A stretch of DNA of 64,000 nucleotides. Origin: Anaeromonas frigoriresistens (lineage in GTDB: Bacteria; Bacillota; Clostridia; Tissierellales; SIT17). Where the stretch lies: the NCBI RefSeq assembly GCF_016820655.1, contig NZ_WSFT01000028.1, positions 1 through 64,000 of the forward strand, given 5' to 3'. The notes under the pieces are model-generated. The model saw only the letters and a list, made by a program, of their open reading frames with translations, searched no databases and was not told where the DNA came from. Both the position numbers and the translations under genes were made by a program. This document shows, piece by piece, positions 1-8,905 of the stretch. Within the stretch, counting starts at the first letter, position 1. Each line of letters starts with the position of its first letter.

Positions 1-80
1 GTCCACACCTATTATTTTTTTATATAGGAGAAATAATAGCTTAAAAACACCTTTCAGAGATTCTAAAAAGCATTATAAAT

Positions 81-105
81 GCCCTAGGTATACGATACCT
101 AGGGC
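81..105. terminator. Perfect hairpin, possible terminator
   Basis: An 11-bp perfect inverted repeat (GCCCTAGGTAT / ATACCTAGGGC) surrounds a 3-nt loop. The T-rich stretch after it is weak on both strands, so it may end transcription of a gene left of the window or be a protein site. Nothing else is recognisable in bases 1-150. Confidence 0.45.
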
Positions 106-151
106 TTAAAATTTCCTTATAATTCCTATAACCAAATTTTATGTATTTACC

Positions 152-180
152 TTGTCTTATCCTTATAATTTTGATATAAT
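152..180 (+). promoter_or_regulatory. Sigma-A promoter of the small RNA
   Basis: TTGTCT at 152-157 and a perfect TATAAT at 175-180 are separated by 17 nt, a near-consensus vegetative promoter. Transcription should start near 187. No coding frame with a ribosome binding site follows before the terminator at 298-321, which points to a non-coding transcript. Confidence 0.7.
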
Positions 181-186
181 TGGAGT

Positions 187-321
187 ATATTTTAAAAAAA
201 GGCTTTGGTTTTAGGCTTGTCCTATTGCTTCTAGGTATCGCTACTACCTGAAGTACTTCTAATATGCGCCAACATATTAAAAGTACTGAAGCTCCGAAAC
301 CGACAGGGGTCGGTTTTTTTT
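187..321 (+). ncRNA. Putative structured small RNA of about 135 nt, family not recognised
   Basis: The interval runs from a strong promoter to an intrinsic terminator and holds no plausible open frame. It can fold into a small hairpin (AGGTA 233-237 with TACCT 245-249). A longer interrupted stem pairs AGTACTT 252-258 with AAGTACT 281-287, and AATATG 261-266 with CATATT 273-278. The terminator hairpin follows at 298-315 (AACCGAC / GTCGGTT, loop AGGG, then a T run). I cannot match it to 6S, SRP, tmRNA, RNase P or a riboswitch class I know. The tidy promoter-stems-terminator layout suggests an independent sRNA rather than a leader, since the next + strand gene begins more than 500 bases on. Confidence 0.55.
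298..321 (+). terminator. Intrinsic terminator of the small RNA
   Basis: A 7-bp GC-containing stem (298-304 with 309-315) has a 4-nt loop and is followed directly by a run of T. It is a classic rho-independent terminator for the + strand transcript. Bases 322-485 are AT-rich with no feature I can identify. Confidence 0.8.
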
Positions 322-485
322 ATGTATTTTTTTTATTTCTTATATGTTATATTTTTAAACTTAATACTATTGTCTCTTATTAATTCCTTTTTTCAACAAT
401 TTTTATAATACTCTATTTCTATATTTAAAAATATAATATGCTTTAGTCTTAAACTTGAAATTTTAAATATAGCTGTATAATTTAA

Positions 486-782
486 TCATTGACTCTTATT
501 TCGATTTTTATAAGAAAAAAAGTCTATTAAAAATAAACCTAATATTATAAAAGTAAAAAAAATTAATCCTTCTTTAGAAAAAATATAATAGATAAAATCT
601 AAAGCACTTCCTGTCATAGTTAAATTGGGTTTAGGTGTTTTAAAAATCAAATCATTAATTATATAATTTGTAATTCTCGAAAAAATTATAATAAAGATAA
701 AAGTTAGAGATACACGGAGCAAAAAATGTTTAAACTTATTTTGTTTGTTACGTCTATAAAACTGTACAATAATATCTCTCAT
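486..782 (-). CDS. Small membrane protein, unknown family
   Basis: A protein of 98 residues. I place the start at the ATG at 782 because AAGGAGG lies 8 nt upstream; an upstream in-frame start would sit on the Shine-Dalgarno. The first 25 residues are basic (RRNKQNKFKH). Two hydrophobic segments follow, around residues 20-40 and 65-85, so it is probably a two-pass membrane protein with a short basic tail. It is divergent from the exported protein gene starting at 869, with a shared promoter region of under 90 bases, so the pair may be co-controlled. I do not recognise the family. Confidence 0.6.
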   Translation of the reverse strand: MRDIIVQFYRRNKQNKFKHFLLRVSLTFIFIIIFSRITNYIINDLIFKTPKPNLTMTGSALDFIYYIFSKEGLIFFTFIILGLFLIDFFSYKNRNKSQ

Positions 783-868
783 GATAAAAACCTCCTTTAT
801 TGACAAATATTTAAGATTTATATATATTATACGTATCTAAATTCTATAATAAAAGGAGATATTTTACA

Positions 869-1362
869 ATGAAAAATAAATTAAAACTAAGTATTGCTAT
901 GTTTCTTTCAGTTATCACTATATTAAATTTTTCTATGATATCTTTTGCTGATACTGCTAACTATGAAAATGAAAAAAGAACAATTGAAATTCAAAGTGCT
1001 AATAGGTTTACTTATAAAACAGAACGATCCAAACCAGTGACTAGAAAAAATATATAACAGCATCACAAGCTAGAAATCAAGATTTATCACATTATGCTGC
1101 TGTTGGAATCTTAGGACTTTCAGGACCTATTGGAGTAGGTTCTAGTATAGCTGTATTAGTAGGTAATGCCATTTATGACATGAATGTAGCAGGTTATGTA
1201 TTAACAACAACAACTGTAGTAAAAAGATATAAGGTACATATGTTAACAGGAAAAAAATATTTAGTTGATACTAGATCAGAGTTAAAGGTAAAAGTGTATG
1301 CTCAAGAAAGAAAAGGTTATTCACTTCATAGATCATTCTCTTTTAATTTACGTCATCGTTAA
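869..1362 (+). pseudogene. Exported protein of unknown function, split by a -1 frameshift in an A run
   Basis: The gene starts at ATG 869 behind AAAAGGAGATATT. Residues 1-27 form a clear Sec signal peptide (basic start, hydrophobic core, cleavage after SFA). The first frame stops at 1055-1057. The frame one base back is open from 1045 to the stop at 1360-1362. It encodes a glycine-rich hydrophobic stretch (AAVGILGLSGPIGVG), then a basic tail rich in V, K and R (KVKVYAQERKGYSLH). The frames join at six A (1045-1050) in the context A AAA AAT, so either one A was lost or ribosomes slip back one base. The fused product would be about 164 residues. I do not recognise it; a secreted peptide or bacteriocin-like role is only a guess. 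Confidence 0.55.
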
Positions 1363-1648
1363 TAAATACACTGGATCTTTCATCTAATTCCTAATCTTAC
1401 TAAAGTATGGAGATTCAAAAGTTAATGAACGATTTTTCATGATGCTTTGGATTTTGACCACTGAAAGAGGTTTATACACTACCCTTCCCTATTCATCCAT
1501 CCATTAACTTTACTAACATGAAAAAATAAAAACTCAATTTACTAAGAGTATTAGGTAAGTATACCAATAAAAAGAAAGGGCTTAAACCCTACTATAGTGT
1601 TGCATTAAAAAAATAATTACAGATTGACATGGAAAAAATTATATAATG

Positions 1649-1712
1649 AAAAAAGGACTTCCTTTGATTAAATGGTAGTATCCCAATACACCATACAAAA
1701 GAGGTCCTTTTT
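1649..1712 (+). repeat. Inverted repeat just before the transposase remnant
   Basis: AAAAAAGGAC at 1649-1658 is mirrored by GTCCTTTTT at 1704-1712, immediately before the ATG of the decayed transposase. This fits the terminal region or anti-readthrough hairpin at the left end of an insertion sequence. No matching right end is visible, and I could not define target duplications. The 280 bases before it (1363-1648) contain no gene I can support. Confidence 0.4.
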
Positions 1713-2300
1713 ATGTTACATTATAATAATAAAACAGTTTTTAGTAGATTAACAAATGTAATTAATGAAAATCAACTAAATAACATAATAGAAAAATGGA
1801 AATAGAGATTATAGAATATTTGTAGAGCTTTTTGAAAATATGGTTAATACAGTAAAAAGGAAATTGGGGATTAATATAACTAATCGTTATTTTAAAGAAA
1901 TAAGAGCTTTTGACTCTTCAATTATTACTATAGCTTCATCACTTGCCCCTCACTTATATTTAGAAGGTAATTTATCAGGCATAAAAATAAGTACACTTTT
2001 GAATTTATCTCAAGGAATACCCGAAAGGGTACAGATAGTGCCTGGAAAAATAAATGATAGAAAATGCATAGATGGATTTATTAATGATAATGAATGCTTA
2101 TATTTATCCGATAGAGGCTACTACAGTTGTTCTTGGTATGACAAAATTACAGATGAGGGGTTTAAATTCATAACTAGACAGGTCCCCAATGCATCAGTTG
2201 AAGAAGTCAAATCAACTTATGTTGAGGATGATAATATATTTGACTATGAAATTACATTGGGTACTGACTATAGTAGAAATAAAACAAAATTCGCCCTACC
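1713..2300 (+). pseudogene. Decayed IS4-type DDE transposase
   Basis: An initial frame from ATG 1713 gives about 30 residues and stops. A second frame starting near 1807 gives about 165 residues typical of IS4-family transposases. It includes the first catalytic aspartate in RAFDSSIITI and the second in YLSDRGYYS. The region between N-terminus and catalytic core is too short, implying an internal deletion. The C-terminal part with the catalytic glutamate is missing, because the reading frame runs straight into the 3' end of the neighbouring diguanylate cyclase gene. The element is therefore inactive. The breakpoint lies close to 2295-2320. Confidence 0.75.
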
Positions 2301-2318
2301 TTCATCTTTATTATCCTA

Positions 2319-3659
2319 TTATTTATTTCTATTCTTATCCCTATACATTTTTTGATCTGCCTTTTTAAATAATTTTTTTATGTCTTTACTTTCATCAGAA
2401 TATGATGATATACCATAGCTAAATTTCATCAAAATTTCTTCATCTTCTATTAACATAGGTTTCCTCAATAGTTTCTTTAACTTTTTCATCTTATTTTCTA
2501 TAATACTCATATCAGTAATACTTAATATTCCCACAAATTCATCTCCACCATATCTAGCCAGAATTTCATTTTTTCCAAATACATCTTTCAATTTATAGGA
2601 AAATTCCTTAAGTACCTCATCTCCAATTATATGACCATATTTATCATTAATTTCTTTAAACTTGTCCAAATCAATTATAATAAATGAAAAATCTTCATTA
2701 TTCTTTTTATCATATTTTTCATCAAGAATTTCTATAAAATAATCCCTATTATATAGACCAGTTAAACTATCATATCTAGCTAAATATAATTTTTCCTCCA
2801 TTAATTTAAAGCTATAGATGGCTTTACTGATTTCCTCAGAAAAATAATTTATTAAAAACTTATCATCCTCATTAAAGGCATCTTGTATATGGCTATCTAC
2901 ATTTAGAATTCCATACACCTTATCATTTAACACTATTGGACAACTTAAGGTAGTCTTTATATTTAATGCATTAGAGTCCTTTAGTTTTTTATAATTATTG
3001 TTCTCCATATTTATCTTATTAAACTCAGAAATATTATTAATAATATATGCCTTATGCATAAATTCTTTATCACAAAAATAAGTTTCTTTTGGTGCCAATT
3101 TTATCTTTTTTATTTCATTATGATTAAATCCAATGGATGTAGCAATAGTAAAATATCCATCCTTAAATACTAATATACTTCCTTTATGGGCATTATCTAT
3201 AAATTTAATTGCTCTTTCTAATATATAATCAAAGACTTCTTCTACATTATCTTTTTTAATTATTTCTCTATTTATTTTTAGTATGCAATCTTTTATCAAT
3301 GACATTCGTTCTAATATTTCTTTATCTTTTGATATCTTATTTACTATACTATTTTGTATTTCTAATTGGTCCTTTAATAAGTAAAGATTATTAGATAGGT
3401 TCTTTGAATGTTTAAATATATTTATATCATCCATCCTACCATTATCCTTTTGACTTTTTTCCCTAAGATTAATAATAAGTTTTCTATTTATATATTCCAT
3501 TAATTTTACTATAATTAAATTCATTGTAAGAAATATAATAACCAATTGAATAATAGAGATATTTTCACTGGAAATAATCTTCGGAAGATATATAACTAGA
3601 ACAGAAATTAAAGCTAATGATAGTTCTAATGTTAATATTTTTTTGTTTATATTAGTCAT
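2319..3659 (-). CDS. Membrane-anchored GAF-GGDEF diguanylate cyclase
   Basis: A protein of 446 residues with AAGGAGG 5 nt before its ATG. Two hydrophobic segments (about residues 8-28 and 36-56) anchor it. A coiled linker and a GAF-like sensor domain (about 120-285) precede a GGDEF domain (about 295-446). The catalytic motif RYGGDEF is intact at about 369-375 and the entry motif YDSLTGLYNRDYF is present, so it should make cyclic di-GMP from GTP. The usual RxxD inhibitory site upstream of GGDEF is absent, so product inhibition at that site is not expected. There is no EAL domain. It is monocistronic; its 3' end abuts the transposase remnant. Confidence 0.88.
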   Translation of the reverse strand: MTNINKKILTLELSLALISVLVIYLPKIISSENISIIQLVIIFLTMNLIIVKLMEYINRKLIINLREKSQKDNGRMDDINIFKHSKNLSNNLYLLKDQLEIQNSIVNKISKDKEILERMSLIKDCILKINREIIKKDNVEEVFDYILERAIKFIDNAHKGSILVFKDGYFTIATSIGFNHNEIKKIKLAPKETYFCDKEFMHKAYIINNISEFNKINMENNNYKKLKDSNALNIKTTLSCPIVLNDKVYGILNVDSHIQDAFNEDDKFLINYFSEEISKAIYSFKLMEEKLYLARYDSLTGLYNRDYFIEILDEKYDKKNNEDFSFIIIDLDKFKEINDKYGHIIGDEVLKEFSYKLKDVFGKNEILARYGGDEFVGILSITDMSIIENKMKKLKKLLRKPMLIEDEEILMKFSYGISSYSDESKDIKKLFKKADQKMYRDKNRNK

Positions 3660-3820
3660 ACTATCCTCCTTGAAAAACTTTTATATGTAACTTAAATATT
3701 TGTATTTTTAGAATATTATATCATATATAATCTAGTATTAAATTGCACTAAAGGAAACTTTATAAAAAATAAAATTTTCAAGTTAACATCATTCATTATA
3801 CTACTATATTGTTTTATAAA

Positions 3821-3861
3821 TAAATAGAAAGAAAACCTTAATTCAAGCTTCTTTCTATTTA
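3821..3861. repeat. Intergenic hairpin between the cyclase and yjeM
   Basis: An 11-bp perfect inverted repeat (TAAATAGAAAG / CTTTCTATTTA) has a 19-nt loop. It lies in a 590-base non-coding interval (3660-4249) between divergent genes. Apart from this hairpin and generally A+T-rich, promoter-like sequence near 4000-4150, I see nothing definite in the interval. Confidence 0.4.
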
Positions 3862-4249
3862 TTGCAATTATTTAAAGTCTTATATTTATATAGATTTTTG
3901 CATTATCATCATCATAAAAAAGTCATTTTATAGATAATTCTTAATTATTTTTAATTTTACATAACCTTGTGATGTAGTTAACAAGTTACTTTTTTATTTA
4001 CACTATAGTTTTATAATAAACTACTTAATCCCTTATTTCCTTCAAAATCTCCTTATGTTATATTTTTCTGACTATATGGAAAACAGTGAAAATTGCAACA
4101 TATTCTATAGTTATTGAATTTTAGCTTAAACCTTATATAATTTATTTACTGGCTTTATAAATTTAATTAAGAGTTTAAACAAGGGAAATCGTTTTCTAAT
4201 ATTTTATCCCCTAAATTTTGACTCACCAAACAAAAAGGAGTAATTATAA

Positions 4250-5773
4250 ATGTCTTCAAACAATAATAAAGGTAAATTAACCTTAGTTTCATTAGTATTA
4301 ATGATATTTACTTCTGTATTTGGTTTTGCTAACATGCCAAGATCTTTCTATTTAATGGGTTATGGTGCGATACCATGGTATGTAATATCAGCCCTTGCTT
4401 TCTTTATACCTTTCGCATTCATGATGGCTGAATACGGTGCGGCATTTAAAGATGAAAAGGGTGGTATCTACTCCTGGATGTCTAAATCTGTAAGTCCTAA
4501 ATTTGCATTCGTTGGTACTTTTATGTGGTATGCTTCATATATCATCTGGATGGTAAACGTAGGATCAGGTATTTGGGTTGTTGTATCAACAGCTATATTC
4601 GGTAAAGACTTAACTAGCTCCTGGTCGTTATTCGGATTAGCACCTACACAAACTCTTGGAATCTTAGGTGTTATGTGGATTTCTTTGGTTACATTTATTT
4701 CTACTAAAGGATTAGATAAGATCAAAAAGATTACATCTGTAGGGGGTATAGCAGTTACTCTATTAAATGTAGTATTACTATTTGGTGGTGTTGCTATATT
4801 AATAGCAAATGGCGGTCAATTAGCACAACCAATTAACTCAATAAGTGACTTTGTATCATCACCAAATGCCTCTTATCAAACTCCATTTGCAGTATTAGCC
4901 TTCACAGTATTTGCAATATTTGCATTCGGTGGTACTGAGGTTGCAGGTGGTCTTGTAAATGAAACTGATAACCCTGAAAAGACTTTCCCTAAAGGTCTTA
5001 CCCTAGCTGCAATAATAATTGCTGTAGGATATGCTGTTGGTATCTTCTTTATAGGTATCTTTACAAACTTCTCAGCATTAGATGTTGAAGGAGTTCATAT
5101 GAGTAATGTTGCTTATATTATAATGAATAACTTAGGATATGAGTTCGGACAAGCCTTTGGATTTAGTGAAGCTATCTCAATAACAATGGGGGATTGGGTA
5201 GCTAGATATGTTGGTATTTCAATGTTATTAGCTTTAACAGGAGCATTCTTTACATTAACTTATGCACCTTTAAATCAACTTATAGGTGGTACTCCAAAAG
5301 AATTATGGCCTGGAAAAATGGGTAAAATTACTGATGGTATCCCTAAAAATGCTATGTGGATTCAAGCTGGTATTGTTATTGCTATGATAGGTTTAGTATC
5401 CTTCGGGGGAGATGCTGCAGATAAATTCTTTGCTAAACTTGTATTGATGACAAACGTCGCTATGACACTTCCTTATATGTTTATTGCTGGAGCATTCATC
5501 GGATTTAAAAAGAAAGATGAAATTCACAAACCATTTGTTATGTTTAAGAGCGTTAAAAGTGGTATGATTGCAGCTATAGTTGTTACATTCACAGTTGGTT
5601 TTGCTAACTTCTTTACAATTATAGATCCTGCAATAAATGGAGATATAAGCTCTACAATCTGGAGTATTGCTGGTCCATTATTCTTCACAGTAGTTGCTTT
5701 ATTAATGTTTGGATCATATGAAAGAAAAATAAAAGTACAACCTAGAGGAACTAAAGACGATAAGGTTGCTTAA
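4250..5773 (+). CDS. yjeM: YjeM-type glutamate/GABA-family amino acid antiporter
   Basis: A 507-residue APC-superfamily membrane protein with about 12 hydrophobic segments. The N-terminal region (LMIFTSVFGFANMPRSFYLM, then AFMMAEYGAAF and GGIYSWM) closely follows E. coli YjeM. YjeM belongs to the glutamate:GABA antiporter family, but its substrate is unproven. AAAGGAG lies 8 nt upstream of the ATG. The gene is alone on its strand and closed by a strong terminator. An amino acid exchanger would suit an amino-acid-fermenting anaerobe that also carries glutamate dehydrogenase (60258-61598). The substrate is inferred by family only. Confidence 0.85.
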   Translation: MSSNNNKGKLTLVSLVLMIFTSVFGFANMPRSFYLMGYGAIPWYVISALAFFIPFAFMMAEYGAAFKDEKGGIYSWMSKSVSPKFAFVGTFMWYASYIIWMVNVGSGIWVVVSTAIFGKDLTSSWSLFGLAPTQTLGILGVMWISLVTFISTKGLDKIKKITSVGGIAVTLLNVVLLFGGVAILIANGGQLAQPINSISDFVSSPNASYQTPFAVLAFTVFAIFAFGGTEVAGGLVNETDNPEKTFPKGLTLAAIIIAVGYAVGIFFIGIFTNFSALDVEGVHMSNVAYIIMNNLGYEFGQAFGFSEAISITMGDWVARYVGISMLLALTGAFFTLTYAPLNQLIGGTPKELWPGKMGKITDGIPKNAMWIQAGIVIAMIGLVSFGGDAADKFFAKLVLMTNVAMTLPYMFIAGAFIGFKKKDEIHKPFVMFKSVKSGMIAAIVVTFTVGFANFFTIIDPAINGDISSTIWSIAGPLFFTVVALLMFGSYERKIKVQPRGTKDDKVA

Positions 5774-5789
5774 TTAAATATTAATGTAT

Positions 5790-5822
5790 AAATAGCAGGG
5801 CAAATGCCCTGCTATTTCTTTT
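5790..5822 (+). terminator. Terminator after yjeM
   Basis: A perfect hairpin AATAGCAGGGC / GCCCTGCTATT with a short AAAT loop is followed by TTCTTTTT. It ends yjeM. The reverse strand also has an A/T-rich flank, so it may serve the convergent ligase remnant too. Confidence 0.85.
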
Positions 5823-6806
5823 TATCCTTCTCTAACTACATCCTTAGGGTTTTTATCTTCTCTTAACCCTTCAAATCTAGGATGCCTTAATTTATTATCA
5901 TTAGTCCATTCCGAGAAGCCTACTTCCCCTACTAATTTAGGTTTCACCCAATGAACACCTTTTTCCTTTAAAAGGAGATTTATCCTTTTCCAAGTCTTTT
6001 AATTGTTTACTTATCCTATCTAGAGTTTCATCATCATATCCAGTACCTACCTTCCCAGCATATACTAGATCATACCCATCATAATATCCAATAAGTAAAG
6101 CTCCAAAGCCTATCCTCTCCCCTTGAGGATCAGTATATCCTCCTATTACAAACTCTTGTCTATGGCCACATTTAAACTTTAGCCATTTCTTTGAACGGGA
6201 ATGAATATATTTACCATCTCTCTTTTTAGCAATTAATCCTTCCTAATCTTTCCTACAGGCTTCTTCAAGATATTCTTCTCCCTCTGTATTTCTATGACTA
6301 GTAAATCTAATAGGATCATCAAAGGAGAATTCACTTTTAAGTATAGACTTTCTTTCTGTTAGAGGGAGATTAGATATATCATATTTATCAATATACATAA
6401 TATCAAATATATAATAATATACTGGTACATTCTTTAATAAATCCTTATCAGGATTATTTACATGCATCCTATTCTGCAATTTTGAAAAACTAGTTACATC
6501 TCCATCAAAGGCTACAATTTCACCATCTATAATAAAGTCCTTATCGGTATACTCCTGTAATTTTTCTACTAACTCAGGATATTGATTATTTAAGTCTTTA
6601 TCATTTCGTGACTTCATATATATATTATTATCTCTACAATAGGTAATACATCTTTCCCCATCTAACTTTCTTTCAAATATCCAATCATCATCTGAGAAAT
6701 GATCATGGGTTAAGGTGGCTAACATAGACTCCATTTTCTTTGGTATATCTCTTTCTTCAATTAAATCCTTTTCATTATCATTTAGATATTTATCTAAAGT
6801 ATCCAT
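5822..6806 (-). pseudogene. Decayed ATP-dependent DNA ligase (LigD ligase-domain type)
   Basis: The first 187 residues carry the nucleotidyltransferase core with the adenylated-lysine motif (FERKLDGERC) and the DGEIVAFD motif. The frame stops at a TAG (6243-6245) just before EGLIAKK, the conserved motif near the lysine that binds ATP. Homologues usually have Trp there, so TGG to TAG is the likely single change. The same frame then reads on through the OB-fold part to a second lesion near 5955-5965. There a one-base shift in an A/T run moves the rest (KGVHWVKPKLVGEVGF to the stop at 5822-5824) into another frame. Joined, the protein would be about 325 residues, normal for a stand-alone LigD-type ligase of non-homologous end joining. 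No Ku gene lies in the window. Two lesions make a dead gene likely. Confidence 0.85.
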
Positions 6807-6911
6807 TATTTTTCATCCTTTTATATAGTGTTTTATCTCTTATTATTTAGATACCATATTTAGAAGGGTGGCAAACATACTCATTAGGATAAGTCTATAT
6901 TAACCCCTGTC

Positions 6912-8753
6912 TCACACCAGCCTTACTTTATATTCCTTAAGCCAGATATTTAACTGTATTAAATATGCCATCAACTGGGGTCCTGTCATTAATTGTCCAA
7001 ACCAGGGCTTTGTATAGGATTTACCTTTGCTGTCTACTATTTCTTTTACTTTTGTATAGTCTATTAGTTCTAATACTGGTGAGGATTTATCTGAAAGTAT
7101 ATTTTTCATTTCTTTTTGAACTAATTCTGTATATACTGGATGATGGGTCTTAGGATAAGGACTTTTCTTTCTATCTATTATCTCATCAGGAAGTATTCCT
7201 CTTAGGGCTTTTCTAAGTATTCCCTTCTCCCTACCTAAATAGAATTTAAATTCCTTTGGTATATTGTAGGCATATTCAACTAATCTGTAATCCGCAAAGG
7301 GGACTCTTACCTCCAAGCTATTTGCCATACTCATTCTATCCTTTCTATTAAGTAAGGTGATCATAAACCATTTAATATTTAGATAGAATAATTCTCTCAT
7401 TCTTCCATCAGTGGAGGACTCTCCATATAATTTTGGAACATGGTTTAATGTATCATTATATTTCTCTCTTACATACTCTTCTATAGGTAGATCTTTTAAA
7501 TCCTTTGACAATATCCTTCTTCTATTTCCTACATTCTTTGACCAAGGAAAAGTATCAGTTTTTATATCCTCTTTATTTCTAAACCAAGGATAGCCTCCAA
7601 ATATCTCATCTGCACATTCTCCGGATAATGCTACTGTATGGGTATTTCTCACTTCTTTACAAAATAAAAGTAGTGATGAGTCTATATCTGCCATTCCCGG
7701 GAGATCCCTAGCTAATACTGCACCTCTTAAGGAATCTATTAATTCTTTACTAGTCAATTCTACATTAGTATGATTACTATTAATATACTCCTCCATCACC
7801 CCTATCCACTGAGAGTCTGGGTCTGGTTGAAACTCACTAGATTTAAAATATTTATCGTTATCCTTATAGTCTATTGAAAATGTATCTAACCTACCTCTAC
7901 CATCTCTTTTAAAGGCCTCTGATGCTATAGCTGATATAGCACTGGAGTCTAGTCCTCCTGATAGGAAGGTACATAGGGGTACATCAGATACTAATTGTCT
8001 TTCTACCGCATCAATAAATAAACTTCTAACATGATCTGAAGTCTCATCTAATCCTTCAGTATGAGGCTTTGCTTCAAGTTCCCAATACTGATTTACTTTT
8101 AACCCATTTTCATCATATATAAGATAATGGGCAGGAGGAACTTCTTTTATATCCCTAAATACTCCGCTACCTAAACTCCTAGCAGGACCCAGTCCAAAGA
8201 CTTCCATTAATCCTATCTTATCTACTGTAGGCTCTATATATGGATGCTTTAAAAGAGCCTTTATCTCTGAAGCAAATATAAGTGAACCATTTATACAAGA
8301 ATAAAATAAAGGCTTAACTCCTAGATGATCCCTGGATAAGAATAATCTTTTATATTTTTTATTCCAAATACCAAAAGAAAATATTCCATTTATATGTTTA
8401 AGACAATCTACTCCCCACTCTATATAAGAAGTTAATAGAACCTCCGTATCAGAATAGGAGGTAAACTTATATCCCTTATCCTTTAACTTTTCTCTTACTT
8501 CCTCGGTGTTATATAATTCTCCATTATATACAATGGTAAATTCCCTCTCTTCTATATTCTTAATCATTGGTTGATATCCACCCTTAGGATCTATAATCGA
8601 CAGTCTTCTATGACCTAATAGAACATCCTTTGATATGTATATACCTCCATTATCGGGACCTCTATTTTCTAATGTATGAATCATTTCTTGAATGATTTGG
8701 GTTTTTTCTGTCAAATCTATATTATTATCTATCCATCCAGCTATTCCACACAT
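6912..8753 (-). CDS. asnB: Asparagine synthase (glutamine-hydrolysing)
   Basis: A 613-residue enzyme converting aspartate to asparagine with glutamine and ATP. I start it at the ATG at 8753, giving MCGIAGW. Cys2 must become N-terminal as the class II glutaminase nucleophile, and GGAG sits 9 nt upstream. An N-terminal glutaminase domain (about 1-210) has RGPDNGG and GHRRLSI motifs. The synthetase domain follows with the ATP pyrophosphatase loop SGGLDSS (about residue 265) and the GECADEIFGGYPW motif. Length is typical of AsnB. It stands alone, divergent from the SNF2 helicase. Confidence 0.93.
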   Translation of the reverse strand: MCGIAGWIDNNIDLTEKTQIIQEMIHTLENRGPDNGGIYISKDVLLGHRRLSIIDPKGGYQPMIKNIEEREFTIVYNGELYNTEEVREKLKDKGYKFTSYSDTEVLLTSYIEWGVDCLKHINGIFSFGIWNKKYKRLFLSRDHLGVKPLFYSCINGSLIFASEIKALLKHPYIEPTVDKIGLMEVFGLGPARSLGSGVFRDIKEVPPAHYLIYDENGLKVNQYWELEAKPHTEGLDETSDHVRSLFIDAVERQLVSDVPLCTFLSGGLDSSAISAIASEAFKRDGRGRLDTFSIDYKDNDKYFKSSEFQPDPDSQWIGVMEEYINSNHTNVELTSKELIDSLRGAVLARDLPGMADIDSSLLLFCKEVRNTHTVALSGECADEIFGGYPWFRNKEDIKTDTFPWSKNVGNRRRILSKDLKDLPIEEYVREKYNDTLNHVPKLYGESSTDGRMRELFYLNIKWFMITLLNRKDRMSMANSLEVRVPFADYRLVEYAYNIPKEFKFYLGREKGILRKALRGILPDEIIDRKKSPYPKTHHPVYTELVQKEMKNILSDKSSPVLELIDYTKVKEIVDSKGKSYTKPWFGQLMTGPQLMAYLIQLNIWLKEYKVRLV

Positions 8754-8841
8754 ATTATCACACTCCACTAGTATTTGATTTTCATTATCATTACACTATA
8801 TAAATTATGATTTCAGTCCTAATATTGTGACTGTAATCCAA

Positions 8842-8870
8842 TTGGGAATTGTGTGTATCTGTGCTATAAT
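8842..8870 (+). promoter_or_regulatory. Promoter of the SNF2 helicase
   Basis: TTGGGA (8842-8847), a 17-nt spacer and TATAAT (8865-8870). TGTGC just before the -10 gives a partial extended -10. It lies 35 nt upstream of the start codon. Confidence 0.65.
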
Positions 8871-8905
8871 AAACTAAGAATATAGACTAATTATCGGGGT
8901 GAAAT

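Noticed and set aside
1624-1647. TTGACA ... TATAAT before the transposase remnant as a promoter
   Set aside because: The spacer is only 12 nt, too short for sigma-A.
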